From the NCBI RefSeq assembly GCF_003335085.1, contig NZ_QPEJ01000015.1, positions 275,912 to 339,911 on the forward strand: a stretch of 64,000 bases of DNA. The letters are read 5' to 3'. Positions 37,407 through 44,622 of the stretch are shown here, one piece after another; within the stretch, counting starts at the first letter, position 1; each line of letters begins with the position of its first letter. The DNA is from Polaribacter sp. WD7. Its GTDB lineage: Bacteria; Bacteroidota; Bacteroidia; Flavobacteriales; Flavobacteriaceae. The notes under the pieces were generated by a model, which made no database searches, had not been told where the DNA came from, and saw only the letters and a program-made list of their open reading frames with translations. The translations under genes were made by a program, and so were the position numbers.

Positions 37407-38165
37407 ATGAGAACAAAGATAGTTGCAGGTAACTGGAAAATGAATAATGATAAGAAAGAAAGTAAAGCATTAATAAAGAGTTTAAAAAAAGCGATTAAAA
37501 AAGAATCGTTAAAAAACACTAGAGTAATTGTTGCACCAACTTTTGTAAACCTTTCATCATCTGTAAAAGTAGCAAAAGATTCTAAAATAGAAGTAGTAGC
37601 TCAAAATATGCACCAAGCAAAAAACGGAGCTTACACAGGTGAAATTTCTGCAGATATGCTAAAAGCTATAGACATTAAAACCGTTATTTTAGGGCATTCA
37701 GAAAGAAGAACCTATTTTAATGAGACAGATGAAACTCTGGCAGCTAAAGTAGACGCAATTTTAGAAAATGATTTAGAAACAATTTTCTGTTTTGGAGAAT
37801 TGTTGGAAGACAGAAAGTCTAATAATCATTTTTCTATAGTAGAGCGTCAATTAAAAAATGCCTTATTCCATTTAGAAGCAACCGCTTGGAAAAGCATTGT
37901 CTTAGCATATGAACCAGTTTGGGCAATAGGTACAGGTGAAACAGCAAGTCCAGAACAAGCACAAGAAATGCATGCTTTTATTAGAAGTATTATAGAAAAA
38001 CAATACAATGCATCAGTAGCAGATACCGTTTCTATATTATACGGTGGAAGTGTAAAACCGGCCAATGCAGAAGAAATTTTTTCTAAACCAGACGTAGATG
38101 GTGGTTTAATAGGAGGAGCTGCTTTAAAAGTAGAAGATTTTACAGCAATAATTAAGGCAATATAA
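37407..38165 (+). CDS. tpiA: Triose-phosphate isomerase
   Basis: 252 residues with all hallmarks: AGNWKMNND (Asn/Lys of the active site), GHSERRTYF (catalytic His), AYEPVWAIGTG (catalytic Glu and the start of the flexible lid) and YGGSVKPANA (phosphate binding). It interconverts DHAP and glyceraldehyde 3-phosphate in glycolysis. A terminator hairpin follows before prmA. Confidence 0.98.
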   Translation: MRTKIVAGNWKMNNDKKESKALIKSLKKAIKKESLKNTRVIVAPTFVNLSSSVKVAKDSKIEVVAQNMHQAKNGAYTGEISADMLKAIDIKTVILGHSERRTYFNETDETLAAKVDAILENDLETIFCFGELLEDRKSNNHFSIVERQLKNALFHLEATAWKSIVLAYEPVWAIGTGETASPEQAQEMHAFIRSIIEKQYNASVADTVSILYGGSVKPANAEEIFSKPDVDGGLIGGAALKVEDFTAIIKAI

Positions 38166-38194
38166 TAGCGTTGTCTTTTTTAAATAATAAATTT

Positions 38195-38224
38195 GCATCA
38201 AGGTATTTATCTTGATGCTTTTTT
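38195..38224 (+). terminator. Terminator between tpiA and prmA
   Basis: GCATCAAG (38195-38202) and CTTGATGC (38211-38218) enclose an 8-nt loop and are followed by six T. A TAAATTTG box (38188-38195) sits directly before it and could be the prmA -7 element, so the hairpin may also form at the start of the prmA leader. Confidence 0.75.
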
Positions 38225-38237
38225 ATGGACTAATTTT

Positions 38238-39074
38238 ATGGATAATATATATATAGAATACGATTTTATAATAACCCCGAAAGAACCTGCAACTGAAATT
38301 TTGATTGCAGAACTGGGTAATATAGGTTTTGAAAGTTTTGTAGAAACTGATGGTGGAGTTACGGCATACATTCAAAAAGAAGATTGGAGTGAGCATATAT
38401 TAGAAAGTATATTTATAATACAATCAGAAGAGTTTACCATAAATCATTCTGTAAAAGAAGTTGCACAAACCAATTGGAATGCAGAGTGGGAAAAAAATTT
38501 TTCACCTATACAAGTTGATGATTTGGTAAGCATTAGGGCTCCTTTTCATCAAAATCCAAATCTAAAATATGATATTGTAATAGAACCCAAAATGAGTTTT
38601 GGTACAGGACATCATGAAACTACACATATGATGGTACAGCATCTGTTACATTTAGAATTGACAGATAAAAAAGTATTAGACATGGGGTGTGGAACAGGAA
38701 TTTTAGCAATTTTTTCCGAATTGAAAGGAGCAAAACCAATAGACGCGATAGATATTGATAATTGGTGCTATCTCAATTCTTTAGAGAATGTAGCACGCAA
38801 TAATTGTAAGCATATCTCAGTTTATGAAGGTGATTCGTCATTGTTAAACCAAAAAAAATATGATGTCATCATAGCTAATATAAATAGAAATATCTTATTG
38901 ATGGATATGGAAATTTACACCAATTGTTTACATAATAACGGAGTACTTTTGTTAAGTGGATTTTACAAAGAAGATATTCCAATTATAGATAAAGAAGTTT
39001 CTAAATTCAATTTAAAATTAGAAAGCCACATAAAGCGTAACAATTGGGTAGCCTTAAAGTATAATAAAGAGTAA
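38238..39074 (+). CDS. prmA: Ribosomal protein L11 methyltransferase PrmA
   Basis: From ATG 38238 the protein has 278 residues (MDNIYIEYDFIITP). The in-frame extension to 38193 would run through the terminator hairpin and is rejected. Motifs are FGTGHHETTHMM (PrmA signature), the SAM loop VLDMGCGTGILAIF, the acidic DAIDID and IIANINRNILL (the NxN/NPPY-type site). It trimethylates L11. Confidence 0.95.
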   Translation: MDNIYIEYDFIITPKEPATEILIAELGNIGFESFVETDGGVTAYIQKEDWSEHILESIFIIQSEEFTINHSVKEVAQTNWNAEWEKNFSPIQVDDLVSIRAPFHQNPNLKYDIVIEPKMSFGTGHHETTHMMVQHLLHLELTDKKVLDMGCGTGILAIFSELKGAKPIDAIDIDNWCYLNSLENVARNNCKHISVYEGDSSLLNQKKYDVIIANINRNILLMDMEIYTNCLHNNGVLLLSGFYKEDIPIIDKEVSKFNLKLESHIKRNNWVALKYNKE

Positions 39075-39085
39075 AATATATTCAT

Positions 39086-39093
39086 TATTTTTG
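39086..39093 (+). promoter_or_regulatory. -7 promoter element of clpS (leaderless?)
   Basis: TATTTTTG ends 4 nt before the clpS ATG at 39098, the same spacing as at the DUF5522 gene, which predicts a leaderless or nearly leaderless transcript. Confidence 0.45.
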
Positions 39094-39097
39094 TCAT

Positions 39098-39373
39098 ATG
39101 AGTACAAAAGAAAAAATTCAAGAAGAGGTTGATGTCTTAGAACAAGAAACACATCAACATGAAATAGTGTTACACAATGATGATGTAAATACTTTCGATT
39201 TTGTAATTGAATCTTTAATTGATGTTTGTGATCATACTTTAGAACAAGCAGAACAATGTACTATTTTGGTACATTATAAAGGTAAATGTACTGTAAAATC
39301 TGGAGAGTATAGAGACTTAGAACCTAGATGTTCTAAACTATTACAATTAGGGCTCTCTGCTGAATTGGTATAA
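39098..39373 (+). CDS. clpS: ATP-dependent Clp protease adaptor ClpS
   Basis: 91 residues: a flexible N-terminal stretch, then IVLHNDDVNTFDFVIESLIDVCDHTLEQAEQC, which holds the conserved N-degron pocket residues (NDD.N..DFV), and a C-terminal part with YKGKCTVKSG. ClpS hands N-end rule substrates to ClpA(C)P. The next gene begins 3 nt after its stop. Confidence 0.95.
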   Translation: MSTKEKIQEEVDVLEQETHQHEIVLHNDDVNTFDFVIESLIDVCDHTLEQAEQCTILVHYKGKCTVKSGEYRDLEPRCSKLLQLGLSAELV

Positions 39374-39376
39374 TTG

Positions 39377-39649
39377 ATGGAAAACGTTTTAAAGTACTAT
39401 GAATTTTCTGATTTTTTTACAGACAAATCAAAAGTGTTTTCTGGTAATCTAATAGCTTTTACAGAGTTAAATTCTACACATTTCTTAATTTTTGAAAAAA
39501 AAGAAGATACTTATACTTTGTTTGTCTCTAAGTATAAAAATGAAAAAGAGGTAGGTATAAACTCTCCAGAAATATTAGAATTGTTGGTAGAGGATTACGA
39601 TAAGAGTAATCCCAAACATCGACTAATGATTAAGCAATACCTTTATTAA
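39377..39649 (+). CDS. Hypothetical protein downstream of clpS
   Basis: 90 residues from the ATG at 39377 (MENVLKYYEFSDFF); a TTG immediately upstream is also in frame. It has no signal or membrane segment and is rich in acidic and aromatic residues (LNSTHFLIFEKKEDTYTLFVSKYKNEKEV). I recognise no family. The near overlap with clpS indicates co-transcription, so a role connected with proteolysis is possible but unsupported. Confidence 0.7.
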   Translation: MENVLKYYEFSDFFTDKSKVFSGNLIAFTELNSTHFLIFEKKEDTYTLFVSKYKNEKEVGINSPEILELLVEDYDKSNPKHRLMIKQYLY

Positions 39650-39752
39650 ACTACCGTTCACCGAAAACAATCTAAAATAACGTATAATTTTTATTCATTT
39701 GTAGTGACTTTAAGAGAAATAATGAGTCATAATAATAGAAATAGATACAAAA

Positions 39753-39938
39753 GTGACTAAAAAAATAATAATTTTAATTCTACTAGTGTTACCAATGGCA
39801 GGTTATACACAAGTTGTACCACCACCAGTACCACCACCTCCTCCTCCTGGTTTGCCAATAGATGGATTAACAGGTGTTCTGTTTGCGTTAGGTATATTTT
39901 TAGGATTTAAAAAAATTAATAATAATAGTAGTAGTTAG
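39753..39938 (+). CDS. PID-CTERM-like miniprotein
   Basis: 61 residues from a GTG start: signal peptide (KKIIILILLVLPMAGYTQ), a proline run (VVPPPVPPPPPPG), then LPIDGLTGVLFALGIFLGFKK and a short Asn/Ser tail. The order proline-rich spacer, PIDG, hydrophobic helix and basic end matches the PID-CTERM domain that I recall from Bacteroidota annotation, a presumed sorting tag. Here the tag is almost the whole protein. No sortase-like partner is near. A terminator follows at 39964. Confidence 0.75.
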   Translation: MTKKIIILILLVLPMAGYTQVVPPPVPPPPPPGLPIDGLTGVLFALGIFLGFKKINNNSSS

Positions 39939-39963
39939 TTTTTATACTAAGTTTGGTTAGACG

Positions 39964-39995
39964 AAAGTCCTTAAGCATTTGCTTAAGGACTTTTT
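39964..39995 (+). terminator. Terminator after the PID-CTERM-like gene
   Basis: AAAGTCCTTAAGC and GCTTAAGGACTTT with a 4-nt loop, followed by T residues. Confidence 0.88.
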
Positions 39996-40023
39996 ATTAT
40001 TAAGGCATTAAAAATATTATAAA

Positions 40024-40054
40024 AAAAAACTCACCTAAAAAAAGATGAGTTTTT
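40024..40054 (-). terminator. Terminator downstream of tRNA-Arg
   Basis: On the minus strand AAAAACTCATC and GTGAGTTTT flank an A/T-rich loop and end in a T tract, just after the 3' end of the tRNA. Confidence 0.65.
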
Positions 40055-40055
40055 G

Positions 40056-40129
40056 TGACCACGATAGGATTCAAACCTATAACCTCTTGAGCCGTAATCA
40101 AGTGCGCTATTCAGTTGCGCCACGTGGCC
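40056..40129 (-). tRNA. tRNA-Arg(ACG)
   Basis: The minus strand folds into a 74-nt cloverleaf. The acceptor arm GGCCACG pairs with CGTGGTC (one G-U), the anticodon arm CTTGA/TCAAG has the loop TTACGGC with anticodon ACG, and the T arm holds GGTTTGAATCC. The CCA end is not encoded. ACG is read as ICG after deamination and decodes CGU/CGC/CGA. Confidence 0.96.
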
Positions 40130-40142
40130 GTAAAATCGGGTG

Positions 40143-40172
40143 CAAATATAAAATCATTTTTTTGAATTCAAA
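40143..40172 (-). promoter_or_regulatory. Promoter of tRNA-Arg
   Basis: On the minus strand TTTG (40172-40169), an 18-nt spacer and TATATTTG (40150-40143) match both promoter elements, 13 nt before the tRNA 5' end. Confidence 0.65.
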
Positions 40173-40188
40173 AGGCAATTGCTAATTT

Positions 40189-40419
40189 TTATGAATTTAT
40201 TTCTGCTTTGTAAGTGTCTACTATAAGTTGAGCTTTTTCTAGGTCTGAGTTTAATACATGTAATTCTACAGAATTCATTTGTTCTCCAAAACCCGCTAAC
40301 CGAGCAGATTCAAATTTGTCTTTGATAATATAGTTTATATTCTTGTCTTCTAATAAGTTCTGTAAACCTTTAACAATAATAGAGGATCCTGAAAATATTT
40401 TAATGTGTGCTGTTGTCAT
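40189..40419 (-). CDS. DUF2007 domain protein (putative signal transducer)
   Basis: 76 residues: IKIFSGSSIIVKGLQNLLEDKNINYIIKD, then VELHVLNSDLEKAQLIVDTY. This is the ferredoxin-like DUF2007 fold, related in shape to GlnB-type folds, in which a conserved strand precedes a helix that selects a subunit partner. The molecular role is unknown. It is a single gene with an A/T-rich 5' region. Confidence 0.85.
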   Translation of the reverse strand: MTTAHIKIFSGSSIIVKGLQNLLEDKNINYIIKDKFESARLAGFGEQMNSVELHVLNSDLEKAQLIVDTYKAEINS

Positions 40420-40614
40420 AATTTTTGTTTTTTAATCAAGTGAATTTAAAGTTACATAAGCTTTCTATTTTATAATTAATAACTGAATTTTGGAAACTTT
40501 AGTAATATCTTGCCTTTTTTTAAAAGAGGTAAGATAAATTTATTAATCTTAGCAAACGTTTTAAAAAACTATTTTTTCATTAGTCGTAAATTATCAATCA
40601 AATTTACCAAAAAT

Positions 40615-40645
40615 AACAACTCATTCTATAGTTGAATGAGTTGTT
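40615..40645 (-). terminator. Terminator of the SPFH gene
   Basis: AACAACTCATTC (40615-40626) and GAATGAGTTGTT (40634-40645) are exact complements with a 7-nt loop. In the minus direction ATTTTTG follows. Confidence 0.78.
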
Positions 40646-40656
40646 TGTGAACCAAG

Positions 40657-41994
40657 TTACTTTTTCTCAGACATCATTCTCTTAGCTAAATCTGCTCCAA
40701 TTAAAGAGTTTAAAAGGTTATCGTTGTTGCCGTTTTTACTACCAGTTACATAGGTGTTTGGTAATTTTAAATCTTTTATTTGGCCTGCAACACCAACTGC
40801 AGTTTTATATTCCCATTCTGCTCTTTCTTGAGGGGTTAGACCCGCACTTACTAGTTTTGCATTTTCATAGTACTGTGCATCTGCAGCTACTTTTTTGCTT
40901 TTGGCCTTAAATTGCTCAACTTCAAATTGTTTTTTTTCTTTAATTAAGTTAAACCCAGCAACTTTTGCAGCAGTTTCAGCTTCGATGGTTTGCTGAATTT
41001 GAATTTTTTCTAATCGAGCCCTTTCTTTTGCTTTTTCAGATTCACCTTTAGCAACTTCTTTTTTAGCTCTATAATATTCGCGCTCAGCTTGCTGTTTTTC
41101 TAATTGTGTTTGTGCTACTTCATTTTTTTGCAAATCTAAACGCTCGTCAAAAGAAGACTCCCAATCAATACCAGTTACTTGAGCTTGATAGATTTTAAGA
41201 CCATATTGTTTTAAGGTATTAGAATTGTCTCTTACAATGTTTCCGTCTGCATCTTTTTTTATTCTAAACTTTTTCTGTTTGCTAGATTTCCCAACATTTA
41301 TTTTTCTTACTGTGGTTGTATCACCTAAAATTTCATTCGAATTTTCAGACTCATAATATTGTTCTACTTGATACATTCCATTTTCTAACTGATCTCTAAA
41401 ATATCTATCAAAATCAGATGCTTGACCAGAAATATAATCTTGTGCATCCATCAATTTACAAGTGTTTTTTATAGCAGCATCAATGTTGGGCATAACTCTT
41501 CCAAATATTAGTTTAGCTTCACTTTTATTTCTGTCTGCCATATTCAAGAAAATTTCTTCATCATTTATATTTACACCTACAATTACAGATGTACTTATTT
41601 CTGCTTTTATGGCGTCACTAAACTCCCATTTTTGGGCTTTTCTGTTATAAATGCCTTGTCCATTTTGAGGTAATTCTGCTAGATCGTCAACAATAATATC
41701 TTTTATAGAAGTTTCATAAGATAACGGAATGATTCTTCCCCACCATTTTAATTTTAATCCCTGTGTGGTTATCATTTTATCTCCTCCAGATAAATATTGT
41801 ACGGCGTATGCAGTACCAGCATCAGCATAAAAAAACATTCCATTTAAGGCACTTATTAATATGCCTAAAAACAGTATTTGTATACTTCTTTTGGTAGTAA
41901 ACCAATTTAAAGAAGTGTTTGATTTTAATATATTTTTTAGAATAAAAAATGTAATTCCTGTAATAATTAATGTAATTCCTATAAGTGTTAACAT
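40657..41994 (-). CDS. SPFH/Band 7 domain membrane protein
   Basis: 445 residues. Two hydrophobic segments at the N-terminus (MLTLIGITLIITGITFFIL and IQILFLGILISALNGMFFY) are followed by an SPFH domain (about 60-270) and a long charged coiled coil of about 100 residues (QKNEVAQTQLEKQQAEREYYRAK...) with a flexible tail. SPFH proteins (stomatin/prohibitin/flotillin) form membrane rings or cages that organise proteases and lipids. No NfeD or FtsH partner is adjacent, so its role is open. Confidence 0.85.
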   Translation of the reverse strand: MLTLIGITLIITGITFFILKNILKSNTSLNWFTTKRSIQILFLGILISALNGMFFYADAGTAYAVQYLSGGDKMITTQGLKLKWWGRIIPLSYETSIKDIIVDDLAELPQNGQGIYNRKAQKWEFSDAIKAEISTSVIVGVNINDEEIFLNMADRNKSEAKLIFGRVMPNIDAAIKNTCKLMDAQDYISGQASDFDRYFRDQLENGMYQVEQYYESENSNEILGDTTTVRKINVGKSSKQKKFRIKKDADGNIVRDNSNTLKQYGLKIYQAQVTGIDWESSFDERLDLQKNEVAQTQLEKQQAEREYYRAKKEVAKGESEKAKERARLEKIQIQQTIEAETAAKVAGFNLIKEKKQFEVEQFKAKSKKVAADAQYYENAKLVSAGLTPQERAEWEYKTAVGVAGQIKDLKLPNTYVTGSKNGNNDNLLNSLIGADLAKRMMSEKK

Positions 41995-42443
41995 AGCGTT
42001 TAAAGTTTTAAAAGTTGATTAAAATAAGATGTGTACTATAAATTCGATTAGTTTTTTTAAGGTATCCAATAAGATGACAATCATAATAGTTAGGTTTTTT
42101 TAAGTTAGTAATTTTAGTCAATTTCGAAATTGTTTTTTCAATATAGTATACTTCAAATCTGATCTCCAAAAAACATGTAATATATTTATCAAATAGATTT
42201 ATAATTTATAACGTATAAATACATTTTGGTTTTAATGTGTAACATTATTAGTTTAAATTAAGTTTAATAAATAAACTAATAAATTATTTTTAGTAAAAAT
42301 ATGTTAGGTTGTAAAGGAGTGGTGCGATAGAATTTATAAAAGTAAAGCAATTATGATCTTTTTTATAATACCAAATAACCCTTTCTATTTTTTCGTTTCG
42401 TGCTAATGTGATAAAAACGTATCTTCGTTAAAAATTAAAATTG
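41995..42443. other. Intergenic region between SPFH gene and Ca/Na antiporter
   Basis: 449 bp without a convincing ORF. It is very A/T-rich and carries the 5' regions of two divergent genes. An 11-bp inverted repeat TTATTAGTTTA (42245-42255) and TAAACTAATAA (42272-42282) is the only marked structure. A TATCTTCG box (42420-42427) lies 16 nt before the antiporter ATG and is a variant of the TAnnTTTG element. Confidence 0.5.
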
Positions 42444-43376
42444 ATGAATTTTTTACTAATTATTGGTGGTTTAGTATTGTTAATTTTGGGCGGAAATTGG
42501 CTGTTAAAATCGGCAGTAGGCTTATCTTTAAAACTAAATATTCCTAAAATTGTAATAGGAATGACAGTAGTTTCTTTTGCAACTTCTGCACCAGAATTAA
42601 TAGTTAGTATAAATGCAGCATTAAGCGGAGCTCCAGATTTGGCTTTAGGAAACGTAATAGGCTCAAATATTGCAAACCTTGGATTGGTTTTAGGAATTAC
42701 TTTACTTTTAGGGAGTATGCAAGTGCAAAAAAGTTTTTATACTACAGATTGGCCTGTAATGATGATTGCATCTATGTTGTTGTATTTTTTTCTGTCAGGA
42801 GATCAGGTTATTGTGCGTTATGAAGGCATATTCTTATTTTCTCTTCTAATCGTGTTTTTGGTGTATTTACTCCGTTTTCAAAAGACAGCAATCTTAGACG
42901 AATTACCAGAAGATGATGAGATTTTGTCTACATCAAAAATTTTGTTTTTTTTAATTATTGGTGGTGTTGGCCTTTGGGGTGGATCAGAACTATTGGTTTC
43001 AGGTGCTACTGCTTTGGCTAAAGAATTTGGAGTTAGCGAACGTGTAGTTGGAGTTACTGTAATTTCAGTAGGAACAAGTATACCTGAATTGGCAGCTTCT
43101 ATCATAGCTGTTATCAAAAAGGAAAAAGCAATTTCTTTAGGAAATTTAATAGGCTCTAATATCTTTAATATTTTGGCCGTCTTGGGCATAACTTCTATAA
43201 TAACCCCTATAACATTAAATGATAAAGGTTTATTAACCAATGATATTTTTTGGATGTTATCTATATCATTTGCAATACTTCCTTTAGTATTTTTACCAAG
43301 AAGTTATCGCTTAAATTGGAAAGATGGTATAGTACTCTTAATTGCTTATGTAATATTTATCTACATTACAATTTAA
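42444..43376 (+). CDS. Calcium/sodium antiporter (CaCA family, YrbG-like)
   Basis: 310 residues from ATG 42444 (a TTG one codon earlier is also in frame) with about ten membrane helices. The two inverted alpha repeats are obvious: VGMTVVSFATSAPELIVS with GNVIGSNIANL, and VGVTVISVGTSIPELAAS with GNLIGSNIFNI. The acidic residues in these repeats bind the transported cations. It probably exports Ca2+ in exchange for Na+. A bidirectional terminator separates it from glnII. Confidence 0.93.
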   Translation: MNFLLIIGGLVLLILGGNWLLKSAVGLSLKLNIPKIVIGMTVVSFATSAPELIVSINAALSGAPDLALGNVIGSNIANLGLVLGITLLLGSMQVQKSFYTTDWPVMMIASMLLYFFLSGDQVIVRYEGIFLFSLLIVFLVYLLRFQKTAILDELPEDDEILSTSKILFFLIIGGVGLWGGSELLVSGATALAKEFGVSERVVGVTVISVGTSIPELAASIIAVIKKEKAISLGNLIGSNIFNILAVLGITSIITPITLNDKGLLTNDIFWMLSISFAILPLVFLPRSYRLNWKDGIVLLIAYVIFIYITI

Positions 43377-43381
43377 GATAA

Positions 43382-43419
43382 TAAAAAAGGTTCGCATTTT
43401 CAAAATGCGAACCTTTTCA
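43382..43419. terminator. Bidirectional terminator
   Basis: AAAAGGTTCGCATTTT and AAAATGCGAACCTTTT form a 16-bp stem around a one-base loop. It serves the antiporter gene and the convergent glutamine synthetase gene. Confidence 0.9.
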
Positions 43420-43441
43420 ATTTATTCAATTATAGTGTTTA

Positions 43442-44452
43442 CTATAGCTCCGCAGAGTTTACAGTCTTTATAATACGAGCTGCAATTTTGTAAGGATCTC
43501 CGTTTGAAGAAGGTCTTCTGTCTTCTAACCATCCTTTATAACCTTTTTCAACAGCAATTAATGGAATACGAATAGATGCTCCTCTATCAGAAACTCCCCA
43601 AGAGAAATCTGTTATTGCAGCAGTTTCGTGCTTACCAGTTAAACGTTCTTCGTTATGCGCTCCGTAAACAGCAATGTGCTCATCTACTACAGGACGGAAA
43701 GCTTCACAAATTTTAGCGTAAACATCTTTATCTCCACAAGTTCTTAATGTTGTGTTAGAGAAGTTTGCGTGCATTCCAGAACCGTTCCAGTCAGTATCAC
43801 CTAATGGTTTTGGGTGATATTCGATGTACATTCCTTTATCTTCAGTTAAACGTTGTAATAAATATCTAGCAATCCAGATTTCATCACCCGCTTTTTTTGC
43901 TCCTTTAGCAAACAATTGAAACTCCCATTGTCCACAGGCAACCTCTTGGTTGATTCCTTCAAAGTTTAATCCAGCTTCAATACATAAATCTGCATGTTCT
44001 TCTACTAAAGATCTTCCAAAAGTATTTCTACCTCCTACAGAGCAGTAGTATTGACCTTGCCATCCGTGGTGAGGGAAACCTATAGGTAAGTTAGTTTCAG
44101 AATCCATAATAAAATATTCTTGTTCAAAACCGAACCAGAAATCATCATTATCATCATCAATTGTAGCTCTTCCGTTACTTGCGTGAGGAGTACCGTCAGC
44201 ATTCATAACTTCAGTCATCACCAAGTATCCATTAATACGTGCAGGATCTGGATAAATTGCTACAGGAACTAATAAACAATCAGAAGAACCTCCTTCTGCT
44301 TGTAATGTAGACGAACCATCAAAAGACCAGTTACCTAACTCTTCTAACGTACCTTTAAAATCTTCATGTTCCTCAACTTTAGTTTTACTTCTAAGGTTTT
44401 GGGTTGGTTTGTAACCATCTAACCAGATGTATTCTAATTTAATTTTTGCCAT
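43442..44452 (-). CDS. Glutamine synthetase, type II (eukaryotic-like)
   Basis: 336 residues, the short GSII form. N-terminal beta-grasp part EYIWLDGYKP with WSFDGSSTLQAEGGSSD, then the catalytic part with FGFEQEYFIM (metal-binding Glu), GINQEVACGQWEFQL, NGSGMHANFS, and SDRGASIRIPL. It forms glutamine from glutamate, ammonia and ATP. GSII is decameric and not adenylylated. Divergent from a type III enzyme with 170 nt between them. Confidence 0.94.
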   Translation of the reverse strand: MAKIKLEYIWLDGYKPTQNLRSKTKVEEHEDFKGTLEELGNWSFDGSSTLQAEGGSSDCLLVPVAIYPDPARINGYLVMTEVMNADGTPHASNGRATIDDDNDDFWFGFEQEYFIMDSETNLPIGFPHHGWQGQYYCSVGGRNTFGRSLVEEHADLCIEAGLNFEGINQEVACGQWEFQLFAKGAKKAGDEIWIARYLLQRLTEDKGMYIEYHPKPLGDTDWNGSGMHANFSNTTLRTCGDKDVYAKICEAFRPVVDEHIAVYGAHNEERLTGKHETAAITDFSWGVSDRGASIRIPLIAVEKGYKGWLEDRRPSSNGDPYKIAARIIKTVNSAEL

Positions 44453-44579
44453 AATATAAATAATTGTTTATGTGATGTTTGTGATACAAAAATCAAATAT
44501 TTTAGCTACATATCAAAAAAATGAGGGGTTAAATATTAAAAAGTACTAAAAAATAATTTTATCCCTAATTTTGAAAGGG

Positions 44580-44587
44580 TATCTTTG
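44580..44587 (+). promoter_or_regulatory. -7 promoter element of the GSIII gene
   Basis: TATCTTTG matches TAnnTTTG, 35 nt before the ATG at 44623. No clear -33 box is seen. Confidence 0.4.
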
Positions 44588-44622
44588 TTTAAAATTAAAA
44601 ATAAGCTGTAAAAATTAATAAT

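Noticed and set aside
38193..38237. 15-residue N-terminal extension of PrmA
   Set aside because: It would encode the tpiA terminator hairpin; the ATG at 38238 gives the family N-terminus.
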